A stretch of DNA of 64,000 nucleotides, taken from the NCBI RefSeq assembly GCF_947179165.1, contig NC_077243.1:30084001-30148000 (forward strand), written 5' to 3'. Below the pieces are notes generated by a model that was given only the letters and a program-made list of their open reading frames with translations, searched no databases and was not told where the DNA came from. Positions 33,761 to 46,440 of this stretch are shown piece by piece. Within the stretch, counting starts at the first letter, position 1, and every line of letters starts with the position of its first letter. This DNA is from Solanum dulcamara (lineage: Eukaryota > Streptophyta > Magnoliopsida > Solanales > Solanaceae). Position numbers and translations under genes: made by a program.

Positions 33761-35289
33761 ATGGTTAGAACTAGAGCAACAACAACACTTAAGCTAGCCG
33801 GTGGGGCTATAGCCAGAGGGGGAGTAGCAATGAGAGGGTGTGGTAGAGGTCGCGGGAGAAATCCCACTAGGGGCAGAGGATAAGCAGCTGGGACAACTAG
33901 GGAAAGAGTAGTGACCCCTTCACCGACCGATAAGGTAGCTAGAGAGTATGTTGAGGTTGAGGACGAACAGGTTCATGAGTAAGAAGCACCACCCCATCCT
34001 ACTCTAAAGATGATCCACCAGGTTCATACCTATCATATTGGGTTATTCAATCAGGGAAAAGCACCCCAGGACCTCATATATTGGGAGTGCAAAATACAAT
34101 TGTTTTGGCTCCCTATAGGAATGCGTCCTCGAGAATAAGTATGTCTCCTTAATTAATTACAGGGATGGTAATGGCACAACATGACTCCTTGTTAAGTTCT
34201 TGAAGTTGAAACCCACATTCTTCAGGGGTATTGAATCTGAGGATACCTATGATTTCCTTGTTGATTATCATAAGGTACTTCATAAGATGGATATAATAGA
34301 CTGATTTGGTGTTGAGTTTGTGACATACCAATTTTAGGGAGATGCCAAAATGTGGTGGCGGTCTCATGTTGAGTGCCGACCAATAGAGGCACCACCTATG
34401 ACTTGGGCAGCTTTTTCTAACATTTTCATGGAGAAGTATATTCCTCGGACTTTAAGGGACAGAAGGAGAGATGAGTTCTTGAATATAGATAAAGGGAGGA
34501 TATCTGTTGAATCCTATAAAGCCAAGTTTTGTGCCTTAGCCAGCTATGCTACTCAGCTTTGCTTCAGTCTAGAAGAGCGAATTCACTATTTTGTGAAGGG
34601 ATTAAGGTCAGATTTATAGATTCCAGATTTGCAGGTGGCTGCTTCAGCAAATTTATTTCAAGAAATGGTTGATTTTGTGATACAGGTGGAGGAGGTAAAG
34701 CCAAATAACTTTGCTAAGGCGACAATGTTCAAGAAGTTTCATAAGGGAGGTGAGTTTAGTGGTTCTTACTTCAAAGGGAATAGTTCTGAGGGTTATTCAT
34801 TCCGTTCTAATCAGTCTTCATTGCAGGTTTTAGATAGAGGTTCGTCAAAGACTAGTCAACCCTTTTCTAATTTTGGGGGTTATCTTTAGTCTTGTTCATA
34901 TTTATAGAGACCACTATTGACCCTAAGACTTGTTACGGATGTGGTAAGCCTGGGCATATCAGAAAATATGCCTAAGGCAGAATTAGGCTTGGTATGATTA
35001 GGGTTACGAAGCCCAACAGATAAAGGTAGAGGTGGCTATGGTAGGGGCTATTATTCTGGAGGATGTGGTGTCCAATGTCGTAGTGGTCGCTAGTTCAGCC
35101 GGGGTGGAAGGAAGGTTGGAACTACTAGAGTACAGCCTAGCATAAGCAATGGTCAAACGAGCGACATAGCCCATTGTTATGCTTTCATCTAGAGATCAAA
35201 GGCAGAGGCATCTGATGCTGTTATCACATGTACTCTTTTGGTCTACGATCGCATGGCTTTCATATTGTTTGATCCTGGATCCACCTTTT
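33761..35289 (+). pseudogene. gag and start of protease, Gypsy copy A (broken)
   Basis: The start ATGGTTAGAACTAGAGC at 33761 opens a basic RG-rich N-terminus (GRGRGRNPTRGRG). A stop follows within 40 codons, with more later. The capsid core is open at 34350-34619 (MWWRSHVECRP, FMEKYIPRTLRDRRRDEFL, FVKGLRSDL) and 34629-34889. The zinc knuckle at 34931 reads CYGCGKPGHIRKY, but a missing T removes the final Cys and shifts the frame. The protease begins at about 35220 and is cut just after FDPGSTF by the solo LTR at 35290. DPG in place of DSG at the active site is common in this Gypsy group as I know it. Confidence 0.75.
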
Positions 35290-38200
35290 TGTTATACCCC
35301 ATACCTTTATGTTTCGGAACATCTTCTTAAGCTTCTTGAAAGTTATCCCGTGACCTAGATTATCTATAACATGATTAAATAACTATAAAGAAGGGAGGAC
35401 GTGACGCCCCTTAAGAGTGAAGGTTGGAAATAGGTCTATAAGGATTTGAAACGAGTTGGAATCCAAACTAACAAGTCGTAGGACTCGACTTACTTACGTA
35501 AGCTACCAACTTGGATGACTTACATAAATGAGCTACTGGAGTACATGTTGAGCTTACGTAGCAAGGATTACATAGGCTCCTAAAGTAAGATGAGATTACA
35601 AACCCACGGGAGAGGCGGAAGGAGGCGTAGCACCTACTCGGAAGCAAGCAGGTGATGCACCTACTTTGACTAAGTAGGTGATGCACCTACTTGGACCAAG
35701 TAGGTGAAACACCTACTTGAGGTGGGTCCCACATCGCCATGTGGCAGCATGTGATTGGTTGCATGAGGTGACGTGGCTGCCTAAGGTTGTGACACATGTC
35801 ACCCTTAGAGGATGACACGTTTCACCTTCCAAAGGGGGATATATATGTTAAATGATGACTAATTCATCACATTTCAGCATCTTTCACTTGGAAAAATTAA
35901 AGGAAAACTTGAGAGAACAAGAGAGAGACCTACGGGTTTGCCAAGAAAAATAAAGGTAAGGCCCGATTTCGTTCCGTGATTTAATTATTTAAGGTATCCT
36001 ACGGTGATATAGAGGTGTTTAATAATGAAAAACTTCTATTTGGGTCAGCAAAAACGTGACACAAACAACCCCAAACAGTCCACTAATTTTCAGCGCGCTA
36101 AGGAATTTTCGAGGCTAGTTTTGACAAGTTTTGAATAAGGTAAGGTCTTTCCCTTCAATTTGGAGCTTTTGATGTTGTTATGGAGTTTATTATAAGTCTT
36201 TTAAGTGGCTGGAAAAATGAAAAGTTCATAGGGATGCTTGACGTTCTAAATAAACTAAATTGGAGTCGCTATAGTTAAATTAAAGTTGAGTAGGGCGTTG
36301 CGCTTGTGGTGCTGCGACTGTAGGGGGTGTGGTGATGTGTTGCAGGGACTAAAAGTATTCTGAAAGAGGTGTGGGAGCTTCTGGTTGTAGACAAATGACC
36401 CTCCATTGCGTATGATTAAATATTTTTCGAAATAAAGATTAAAAACCCTATTTTGGTATCGTAGTTTTAAGCGAGTTGTTTGGAGTTTGTTTTGTGTAAT
36501 ATCAAAGTGGTATAATTGTGTGTTGGTTACTGATTGTTGTTTTTGGTTGTCTGTACTAATTGAAGATGTGATTGAAAGTTTGGATAGGACGAGTTATAGA
36601 TGAGATGCTGCCCGAATTCTATTAACTTCTTAACTAGTTAATAGACTAGTCGAGACTAGTCGAGAAAGGCGAATAAGGAGTTGGGTACTATGGTGCTTGA
36701 TTGTGGAATTAAAATATGGAAAGTCAAAGATTGTTAATACTGGTATTACCTTCATGTTAAATAGGTTCAGAGGACGACGAGACAAGACGGGTTCAACGCA
36801 ATCGATAAGAGGTATGTGAAGCTTTCTTTTGGCATGTTTTTGGCATAAGTATGTAAAGCTAACATTTTCTTCTTTTGGCATGTTTTGGCATAAGTATGTA
36901 AAGCCTATCTTTTCTCTCCTTTGGGCATGTCTTAGATTGAAGTGACAAATGATATGTGTATGAAGCTTGGGGTAACTCTATTCATGAGCTCTGAATATGA
37001 TTCATGATTCATAATTCGTGTTCACTATTGAATGTTAAGACTGTTAAAATAGTTAAACTTCTATTCCTCAAGTCTTCTATATGCTGAAAAGTAGTGTATG
37101 TAAAGTTATTCTTCCTCTCTTTTGGCATGACTTAGATGTAAGTATTATGTATATGAAGTTTGGATTTATTCCACTCTTAAAACTCTGAGTGTGAGTTAAG
37201 GCTCTTGTTCACTTCCTACTGATTAGAACTCCTGTAACAAGTTGAGTCATTACTTTTAAAAGTCTTCCATGTGATAGGAAATAGTACATGTAAAGCTTGT
37301 CTTTTCTTATTTCTAGAAAGACTGGACGATAGGTACTATAGAACATGGATTTGGAGATAGCTCCATTTATAGATTCTGGACGTAACTCATAACTTGTACC
37401 CACTTCTGAATGATAAGGACCTTGAAGTAGTTGAACTACGACCCTTAAGCCTCTTATAGGTTGAATAGTGTTAGGATGTGTAAGCTCCTATACCTAGGGG
37501 CTCTTAAACATGCTTTATGATGATATATGTGGGATGTTTGATATTTTACAGAGTTTTACGTATATGTATATGCATTATGATATATATGGATCGGGCCGAA
37601 CGTTCCTCGACATTGTTACACGATATACGGATCAGGCCGTCATTCCTCAGCGTTATTATATGACATATAGATCAGGCCGTCGTACTCGGCATTATCATAT
37701 GATATACGGATTGGGCCGTCATTCCTCGGTATTATTACACGATATATGGATCGGGCCGTCGTTCCTCGGCATGTGCTTGCTATATATATGGATCGGGCTG
37801 TACGTTCCATAGTGCTAATAATATGCATATGCCTATCATGATAGATGATATATTTGTAATACTGAGTTCCCGAGTGGGCTAGATACGGTACGTGATAAAG
37901 GTGTACATGACTGTATTTTGTGAGGTGCAGGTAAAGTACCCTATTAAATGCTATACTTTATTTCCTGCATCCTTATGTTAGTTGTGCCCTCTTTATGATG
38001 TTTTATAGTTTACATACTCAGTACATATATCGTACTGATCCTCTGTCTTTGGGGAGAGGTGCTGCATTTCATTCCCACAGGTACAGATACAGGTTTTGGG
38101 AGTCTACCAGCTCAGGATTCCACTCAACAAGTTTAGAAGAAGCTCCATTGATTCGGAGCCAAGTTTTGGTACCAAACCTCTGATGTATATATTTTGTTAC

Positions 38201-38539
38201 TCAGGGGTATGACGGGGGCCCTGTCCCGCCATATGTTGTCATTCCTATTCTTAGAGGTCTGTAGACATATGTGTGTGGTTTGTTTATGAGTTTATTTCGA
38301 TTATGCCAATGCGATATATTGTAAAAGCTATTATGTTGTGGCAGCCTTGTGGGCTTGCATGCCCTTTTATGATATGATACGAATGAAGAAGGCTATATGA
38401 ACATAAAATTTTTTAACCCATTGAGGTTTTTGTGAGTAGTATCACATTATACATAGTCCAATTTGACTATAGTAGACAAATAGGTACACGGGGGTCTAGG
38501 TTGGAATCCAGTCGCGGCCTGTGGGGTTGGGTCATGACA
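35290..38539 (+). mobile_element. 3.25-kb solo LTR (family S) with CTTTT duplication
   Basis: It starts TGTTATACCCC and ends GGGTCATGACA. CTTTT flanks it at 35285-35289 and 38540-38544, and the protease reading of copy A resumes directly after. A TATA-like GATATATATG lies at 35839-35848, followed by a leader-like purine-rich stretch. Six 40-bp units lie at 37588-37807. It is homologous to the inverted LTR at 48820-52366. No PBS, PPT or retroelement protein is inside. Confidence 0.75.
37588..37807. repeat. 40-bp tandem repeat inside the family-S LTR
   Basis: About six units each carry GGATCGGGCCGTCATTCCTC followed by an AT-rich GATATA stretch. The equivalent position of the inverted LTR holds a related but longer and more variable array (49471-49900). 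Confidence 0.75.
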
Positions 38540-41500
38540 CTTTTCTTATGTATCTTCTGTATTTACCGATGTACTTTATTTGCATTGTGACTTACTTGAC
38601 ATGTCTATTCGTGTTTCTACTCCTGTTGGTTAGTGTGTGCTAGTTGAGAAGGTGATAACATTCACGTTGGCATACTTCCACTAAAATTGATAGTCTTCAA
38701 TGGAAAATCAAGAATATGTTTACGATGAATGTAGTGTCCAAATTCATGACCAAAGAAAGAACATTGGGCTATATGAAGCCCCAAAGTGAGTCTAGAAAGA
38801 TGGATATTCAAAGTCAACGTTTCATAGTTTAAAAGTTCCTTATTTGAAAGTTTCCTAGTTTAAAAGTTTCGTACTGTAAAATTTCCTAGTTTAAAAGTTT
38901 TCTTGTTTAAAAGTTTCCTAGTTATTATTTTCATAAAAGTAGGAATTGAATCCCATTCTATCTGGGATAGGTTTTTCCTTTATATAGGGGTAGGTTTTAT
39001 TATTTTGAATAATATGATGATTAATATTATTTGAGAGGTTTCTCTTCTTTACACCTTTGTGTGTGGTGATTATGAATTTATCTTACAACCTTATAAGAAC
39101 GATTCTTTAAAGAGGTAAGATTAATTCTTAATTTGATATCTTTGATTCTTATTCGTAAATTAAAGAAGGTGATTATTCTTATACTAATTATTGTCTCTAA
39201 TTTCTTTGAAATAGGGGTCTAGATCACTTTTGCTTTAAGTTATTGAATTGACTATATTAGTATCATAATTAGTTTTAATCTGCTAATTTTGAATACTAAG
39301 ATCAATTAGGATTCTTAACACTTTCTTAAAATTTGGGGATTTTATTCTCGAATTCCACATATCATTCAATTTCTATCTTTAATCTATATAATTTCTCTTC
39401 CACATTATTTTCTTATTTATTCAGACAACACGATTCTTATCAGAAGGTGTATTGGGGTTGACTTGTGACTTGGAGCATAACTTGATTTGATTTTTCTAGA
39501 GATGGTTGACTTTGATGTAATTCTCGATATGACTTGTCTATCTTAAAATTGTTCTATCTTAGATTGCAATGCTAAGACCGTGACCTTGGCCAAGCTTGGG
39601 AAGGATCAACAGGTGTGGGAGGGTGACTATCTTCTCGCTCCGGTTCGGATTATCTCTTTATTTTGCGTTAAGAGGTTGGTGAGTAAGGGTTGTTTCGCCT
39701 TCCTACCATATCTCAGGGATGATATTTTTGAAGTGCCCTCGAGTGAGTCTATTTCGAAAATGCATGAGTTTATGGATGTTTTCCCCAAAGACATGCCTGA
39801 TATTTCACCAAATAGGGATATTGTTTTTTGTATCGACTTGGAGGCAGGCAATCGCCCTATTTTCATTTTTACCTTATAGAATGGCCCCGACTGAGTTGAG
39901 GTAGTTGAAGGCCCAACTCCAGAAGTTGTTGGGTAAAGATTTTATTAGAACGATTTCCTTTCCTTGGGGTGCTGTAATTTTATTTGTAAAGAAGAAAGAT
40001 GATAGTCTTCGTATATGTATAGATTACAGGCAGCTGAACAAGGTAACTATTAAAAACAGATATCCCCTTCCTCGTATTGATAACTTATTCAATCATTTGT
40101 AGGGAGCATGTCTTTTCTCAAAAAATGATTTGAGGTCCAGTTATCACCAACTAAAAATAGGCAACTAATGTACCGAAGACTGCTTTTCGAACCAGGTATA
40201 GGCACTATGAGTTCTTGATAATGTCTTTTAAGCTAACAAATGCCCCTGGTGTTTTTTCTTAGCCTGATGAATGAAATCTTTTAGCCAAATCTAGATCGCG
40301 TTGTTATTGTATTTATTGATGATATATTAATCTACTTAAAGAGCAAAAAAGAGCATGAAGAGCATCTGAGAATTGTTTTGAGATTGTTAAGGGAAAATAG
40401 GTTTTATGCCAAATTCTCCAAATGTGAGTTCTGGCTCGATTTAGTGTCATTTTTGCGGCACTTAGTTTCTAAGTATAGAATGATGGTAGATCCTTAGAAG
40501 ATTGAAGTAGTGAAGAGTTGGGAAAGACCTACTAATGTTTCAGAGGTAAGAAGCTTTGTTGATTTGGCTAGCTACTACCGTTGGTTGGTGAAGGGATTTG
40601 CTTTCATTGCTTCCCAACTAACCAATCCGACCAAGAATAATGTTATATTCATGTGTTTGGATGAGTGTGAAGAGAGTTTTATTAAACTTAAGACCCTGTT
40701 AGCTACTACACCAATTCTTTCATTGTCAGTAGAAGATAAGAATTTCATTGTTTATTTTGATGCATCTCTTTCTAGATTAGGTGCAATGCTAACACAGGAG
40801 AGGAATGTAATTGCCTATTCTTCAAGGTAATTAAAGGTGAATGAATATAAATATCCCATTCATGAATTAGAGTTTACTGCAGTTGTATTTGTATTGAAGC
40901 AGTGGAAGCATTATCTATATGGGGTCAAGTGTGAAGTGTATACAAATCATCATAGTTTACTACATGTGTTAACCAGAGAGACTTGAAATTAAGGCAGAGG
41001 AGATGGATGGAATAGTTAAAAGACTATGATATTACTATTATTTATCACTCGAGAAAAACTAATATGATGGCCAATGCCTTGAGTAGAAAAGAAGGGAGCA
41101 TGGGGAGTTTAGCTCATTTGCAGGTTTCAAGACGCCCATTGAATAGAGGTTCAAACTCTGGCTAATGATTTTATGAGGCTGGAAGTAATTGAGAAAGGAG
41201 GATTCTTGGCCTGTTTAGAGGCAAGATCTTCTTTTCTTGACAAGATTAAAGGAAAATAGTTTAATGATGAGAAGCTGAGTGGGATTTGGGATATGGTCTT
41301 TCAAGGAGAGGCCAAATAGGCTGTGATTGATGAGGAAGGCGTCCTAAGGATTAAGGGGTAGCTATGTGGATCCTGTATTGATTATTTGATTTAAACTATT
41401 CTTGCAGAGGCTAATAGCTCGGGGTACTGTATACATCCTGGTGCAACCAAAATGTATCTTGATCTGAGACAACACTATTGGTGGAGTAGAATAAAGCGTG

Positions 41501-42680
41501 ACATTAGTTTTTTTGATTCCTATTATTCGAATTATCAACAAGTAAAATATGAGCACCAAAGGCCTAGAGGGACACTTCAGAGAATGCCTTAAATGGAAGT
41601 GGAAAAGGATTGCAATGGATTTTGTGGTTGGTTCCCCAAAGACATTGGGTAAGTTTGATTCGATATGGGTGATTGTTGACAGATTAACTAAGTCTGCACA
41701 CTTCATTAAAGTTAAGGTGACTTATAATGCAAAAAAGTTAGCCAAAATCTATATTCACGAGATTGTTTGATTGCATATAGTTGCGATCTCCATCATATTA
41801 GATAGAGGTACGCAATTTACTTTAAACTTTTGGCGGACCTTGTAGGCTGAGCTAGGTACTAGATTGGATCTTATTACTGTATTTCATCCTTAAACCAATG
41901 GGCAGTCTGAGCGGAAAATTCAAGTGCTAGAGGATATGCTTCGAGTATGCTTGATTGAATTTTATGGTCATTGGGATCAGTTCTTACCCTTGACAGAGTT
42001 TTCTCACAACAATAAGTATCACTCATGTATTAATATGGCTCCTTTTTAGGTATTGTATGAGTGGAGATGTAGGTCCCTAATAGGTTGGTTTGATGAATTT
42101 AAGGTGAGACCTTGGGGTACTGATCTCTTGAGGGAGCCGTTGGAGAAGGTGGAATTTATTCAGGAGAAGCTTCTAGCAGCTCAAAGTAGACATAAGGAGT
42201 ATGCAAACTGAAAAGTCAGGGACATGGAGTTTATGAAGGGAGAACAAGTGTTGTTGAAGGTTCACTCATGAAGGGTATGGTGAGATTTGGTAAGCGAGGT
42301 AAGATCAGCCCGAGGTATATTGGGTCATTTGAAGTTCTTAAGCGTGTTGGAGAGGTTGCCTTTCAATTGGATTTACCTCCACATTTTTCCAGAGTACATC
42401 CAATATTTCATATGTCTACTCTAAGGAAATATTATGGTGGTGGAAACTATATGATTCGCTAGGATTTGGCCTTACTTGATAAAAAATTATTCAATGAGGA
42501 GGAGCCTGTTGCTATTATAGATAGTGAGGTTCGCAAGTTGAGGTCAAGAGAGATTGCATCTGTGAAGGTCCAATGAAAGTATCGTCTAGTTGAGGAGTCC
42601 ACTTGGGAGACTGAGGCATATATGCGTGAAAGATATCATCATTTGCTCGTTGAGTCAAGTACCCTTTTCTACCCTCATTC
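38540..42680 (+). pseudogene. Protease-pol with chromodomain, Gypsy copy A (broken)
   Basis: The end of protease follows the solo LTR and is itself split by another (38653-39442). The RT region starts near 39905 with [20 protein letters not shown], then [19 protein letters not shown], and FIDD at 40312-40323. RNase H (with FIVYFDAS) is open at 40510-40830. The integrase zinc finger (about 41400-41545) keeps both His, but both Cys are Tyr. The core keeps MDFVVGSPKTLGKFDSIWV and LDRGTQF. The C-terminus has MKGMVRFGKRGKISPRYIG and a chromodomain-like SVKVQ-KYRLVEESTWETE up to about 42640. At least a dozen stops and frameshifts occur. This order (PR-RT-RH-IN-chromodomain) marks a Del/Tekay-like chromovirus. 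Confidence 0.8.
38653..39442 (+). mobile_element. 790-bp solo LTR with GAAGG duplication
   Basis: It starts TGATAACATTC and ends CGATTCTTATCA, with TGATAA/TTATCA inverted ends. GAAGG flanks it at 38648-38652 and 39443-39447. A TATA box (TTTATATAGGGG, near 38980) precedes an R-like stretch. The copy-A reading resumes after it. The family is unidentified and no internal region is present. Confidence 0.75.
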
Positions 42681-42725
42681 TTCTTTTGATCATTTGGGAC
42701 GAACGGTGGGTAAATTGGTATTTGT

Positions 42726-44685
42726 TGTAATAACCCATTAGGTCGTTTTGAGAACTAGAGCTTTGTGTTTAATAAAAGACTCATCCCTTAAATTTTTAAT
42801 GGGTATTTTGGATTATTCGATAACTATAGTTATTTTATTGATGGGTAATTTCAGATAATTAATTTAATTGGTGGGCTAAATTTATAATTTAGTTAATATA
42901 TTACACTACTTGTTACATATTTATTAAAATAAAAGAGTGGAGTTTATTACATTTAGTACATGATTAAGTGAGGAAAAGAAAAATATAAAAAAAGGAGAGA
43001 CTACTTCAGGTAAACCTACATTTAAAATTCAATGTTGATTTTAGAATTTTAATTGCTAGACTAGGAAGATGACAACCTACCAATACTATATGTTGGTGCA
43101 CTGGAAAGTATCAAATTTCAATTTGCTTTTTGCGGCATTACAAATTGGTGGGCATGTATTATTTATAATGGTCAGTGTCATTATTTACTAATAAAAAGAG
43201 ATGAACTGAAGTGGAAACTTGTAGCAACAGGACTAGGCAATCATTAGGAAGTAATGATAGATGAGTGGAAAATGTGGTGCTGCGTAGTGGATAGATGAAT
43301 TTTAGTTTTTTTTTTGCTCCAGATCACTGTATCACTTTATAAAACTTTTGACATATCTTTAAGTTTTGATATATTGAGATAGGTAATTAAATATTAGGTG
43401 TATTGTATTATATCAATATCATTAGATTTATGAGATTCAAGAAATTGAGACTTGACTCTAGGCTAGAAGTATAACAATATGGGTGTCTATGGACTCATTT
43501 ACTTATGAATAATGCATATTTGATATATTGAAAATGGTATGAGGCATTAAAGAAAGGAAAGACATTGGTGAATTATCTTGTTTGAGTTTGGTTTTTCGGT
43601 TGAGGTAGGTATGATTTATTTTATATCATAAATAGACTATTAATAGTGATTGATAGTCATTGAATAATGTATGAAGCCTACTATATGATTTGCATGATTG
43701 ACATGTTGTTGTGATTGGTCTGCAATCCAAGACTGTGAAATCCATAATCTTGAATTTGCCCTATCAAAAGTGATGCCTTGAATAAAAAAGGCTTGATGAA
43801 ATATTATTAATGAAGTGGAATGTGATAATAAAGAATGATGAATTAATTATATGGAATCTGGTGTCATAAGCCAACACGATATATTTGATCAGATATCATG
43901 AGCCGACATGATATATTTAGATCGGGTGTCATGAGCCTATATAAATTATTGGATCGGGTGTCACATTTCGACATGGTAATATTGAAGAAAAACAAATTAA
44001 ATGACTTAATACCACCAAATCTCAAATAAGTCATTTCCCAAAAGACTGTGGTGTAGAGGCTTGATTCCTCATGTATATTCTTGATATTGTTGACTGATTA
44101 CGTAATTATTTTATTATGTTTTCACTTGATCTTGATCTTGTTGATTTTCACCTGTTAAGTGGTATAGTAGATTTCCTGCTATTACCTATGTATATTGATT
44201 TATATTTCGAGGCGGCCGATGATACCTACTCAGTATAGGTTTTTCTGTATCGACCCTACTTTTATTTTTCTTTGTTTTATATTATGGAGTACAGCGAGTG
44301 TACCATTGAATTTGACTCGCCATCAGCTCTAGTCAGTCTTCAGTATTACAGATTTTAGGGTGAGCTATCCATCTAGCTCGTGTTTGATTTTCTCTCAATC
44401 ATGGCATGATGTCCTTAGTTTTTGGACACAAACAATGTCATTTGTTTATTTTGGTGTTTGCTACTCTCAAACTTAGTATTTTGGGATTAGATGTCCTTGA
44501 TATGATGACTTTTAGATTTTTGGGAATGTATATAATAGACTTTAGTGTGTTTTGTTATTTCTTACTTTCATAAGTTGAACTTCCGTATTATTATCGTACC
44601 TTTATAAGTTGGAGTTATATCGTTGGTTCTCCCACCTAGGAAGTTAAGTTCGGTTGTCACACATGGATCATTTTGGATCGTGGCA
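42726..44685 (+). repeat. LTR shared by Gypsy copies A (3') and B (5')
   Basis: This 1960-bp LTR starts TGTAATAACCC right after the copy-A coding remnant and ends TTGGATCGTGGCA. The PBS of copy B follows at 44690. It is the only LTR between the two internal regions. Four units of the GGTGTCATGAGCCGACATGA repeat lie at 43855-43985. Confidence 0.8.
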
Positions 44686-44902
44686 AACTTAGTATTAGAG
44701 CTTTAGGTTCGGTGATCTCATCACACTAGGACAGGTCTAGTAGAGTCTTGCAGAATGGTACGGGAATGTATTAACTTTACTTCGAGAGGCTACAAGACCT
44801 TAGAAAAACTCCATTCATTCATTCTTTCATGCTATTACTTGAATCCAATCGGTATCTAAGTTATACAAATTGCTATCTGACCTTCTTCACTCTAATTTTT
44901 AG

Positions 44903-46440
44903 TTGATTAGAACTAGAGTGACAGCAATACGTAAGCCATCCGATGGGGCTATATCCAGAGGGGGAGTAGCAATTAGAGGGTATGGTTGAGGTCGCGAGAG
45001 AAAGCCAACTAGGGGCAGAGGATAATTAGCTGGGCCAACTAAGAAAAGAGTAGTGATCCCTCCACCAGCTGCTGAAGTAGCTAGAGAGGATGTTGAGATG
45101 GAGGATGAGCAGGTTCATGAGAAAGAAGCACCACCCCAACCTACTCTAGAGGTGATCCACCAGGTTCTCACCTATCTCAGTAGGTTATTCGATAAGGGAC
45201 AAGCACCCCCAGCACCTCATATTATGGGAGTACAACATGTAACTACTTTGGCTCCCCATATGAATATGTCCTTGGGAATAAGTATGTTTCCTCAATTGAC
45301 TACAGGGCCGGTAATGACTAGTGACCAACATGCTCTTTTATTTAAGTTCTTGAAGTTGAAACCCACGGTCTTCAGGGGTACTGTATCTAAGGATACTTAT
45401 GATTTCCTTATTGATTGTCACTAGATCTTCATAAGATGGATATAGTAGAGTAATTTGGTGTTGAGTTTGTGACATACAAGTTTCAGGGAGATGCCATAAT
45501 GTGGTGGTGGTCTCATCTCATGTTGAGTTCCAACCAACTGAGACACTATCTATAACTCTGGCAACTTTTTTTTAACTTTTTCATGGAGAAGTATATTCCC
45601 TAGACCTTGAAGGACAGGAGGAGAGATGAGTTCCTGAATATAAAACAAGGGAGGATGTTCGTTGAAGCATATGAGGACAAGTTTCATGCATTAGCCAGAT
45701 ATGCTACTCGTCTTTGCTTCAGTCCAGAAGAGCGGATTCACCGCTTTGTGAAGGGATTAAGGTCAAATTTTATAGATTCCAGATTTGCAGTTGGCTGCTT
45801 TCATAGAATCACTTCAGGAAGTGGTTGATTTAGTGGTATAGGTGGAGGAGGTGAATCCATGTAACTTTTCTAAGGCGACAACGTTCAAGAAGTTACATAT
45901 GAGAGATGAGTTTAGTGGTTCGTATTTCAAAAGGCATAGTTTTGAGGGTTATTCATCCCGTCCTATTCAGTCTTTATTTCAAGTTTTAGACTGAGGTCCG
46001 TCAAAGACTAGTCAGCCCATTTATAATTTTGGGGGTTATCTTCAGTCTTCTTTATCTTCATAGAGACCCAATCTTGACCCTAAGACTTGTTACGGATGTG
46101 GTGAGCTCAAGCATATCAAAAAATATTGCCTGAGGCAGAATCAAGCTTAGTATGATCAGGGTTACAAAGTCCAACATATAGTGGTATAGGCGACTATGGT
46201 AGGGGCTGTCATTCTGGAGGATGTGGTGGCCAAGGTCATAGTGGTCGCAAGTCCAACTAGGGTGGAAAAAAGGTTAGAACTACTAAAGTACAGCCCGACA
46301 GGGGCAATGGTCAGATGTGTGACTTAGCCCATTATTATGCTTTCCCTGAGATGTTAGAGGCAGAGACATCCGATGTTGTTATCACATGTAATCTTCTGGT
46401 CTGCGATCACATGGCTTTCATATTATTTGATATTTGATCC
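44903..46440 (+). pseudogene. gag and protease remnant, Gypsy copy B
   Basis: The start codon is lost (TTGATTAGAAC where A and C have ATGGTTAGAAC or ATGGTCAGAAC). A 123-residue open block (45053-45424) covers the acidic VEMEDEQVHEKE linker and the start of the capsid; another (45607-45828) carries RRRDEFLNIKQGRMFVEAYE and RFVKGLRSNF. The zinc knuckle at 46088-46129 is complete in its ligands (CYGCGELKHIKKYC, CX2CX4HX4C), the only such copy of the three. The protease at about 46380 reads FD followed by a stop in place of the FDPGS active site. Confidence 0.75.

Noticed and set aside
34149..34367. Antisense open frames within the Gypsy copies
   Set aside because: They are shadows of gag and pol remnants on the opposite strand, without motifs.
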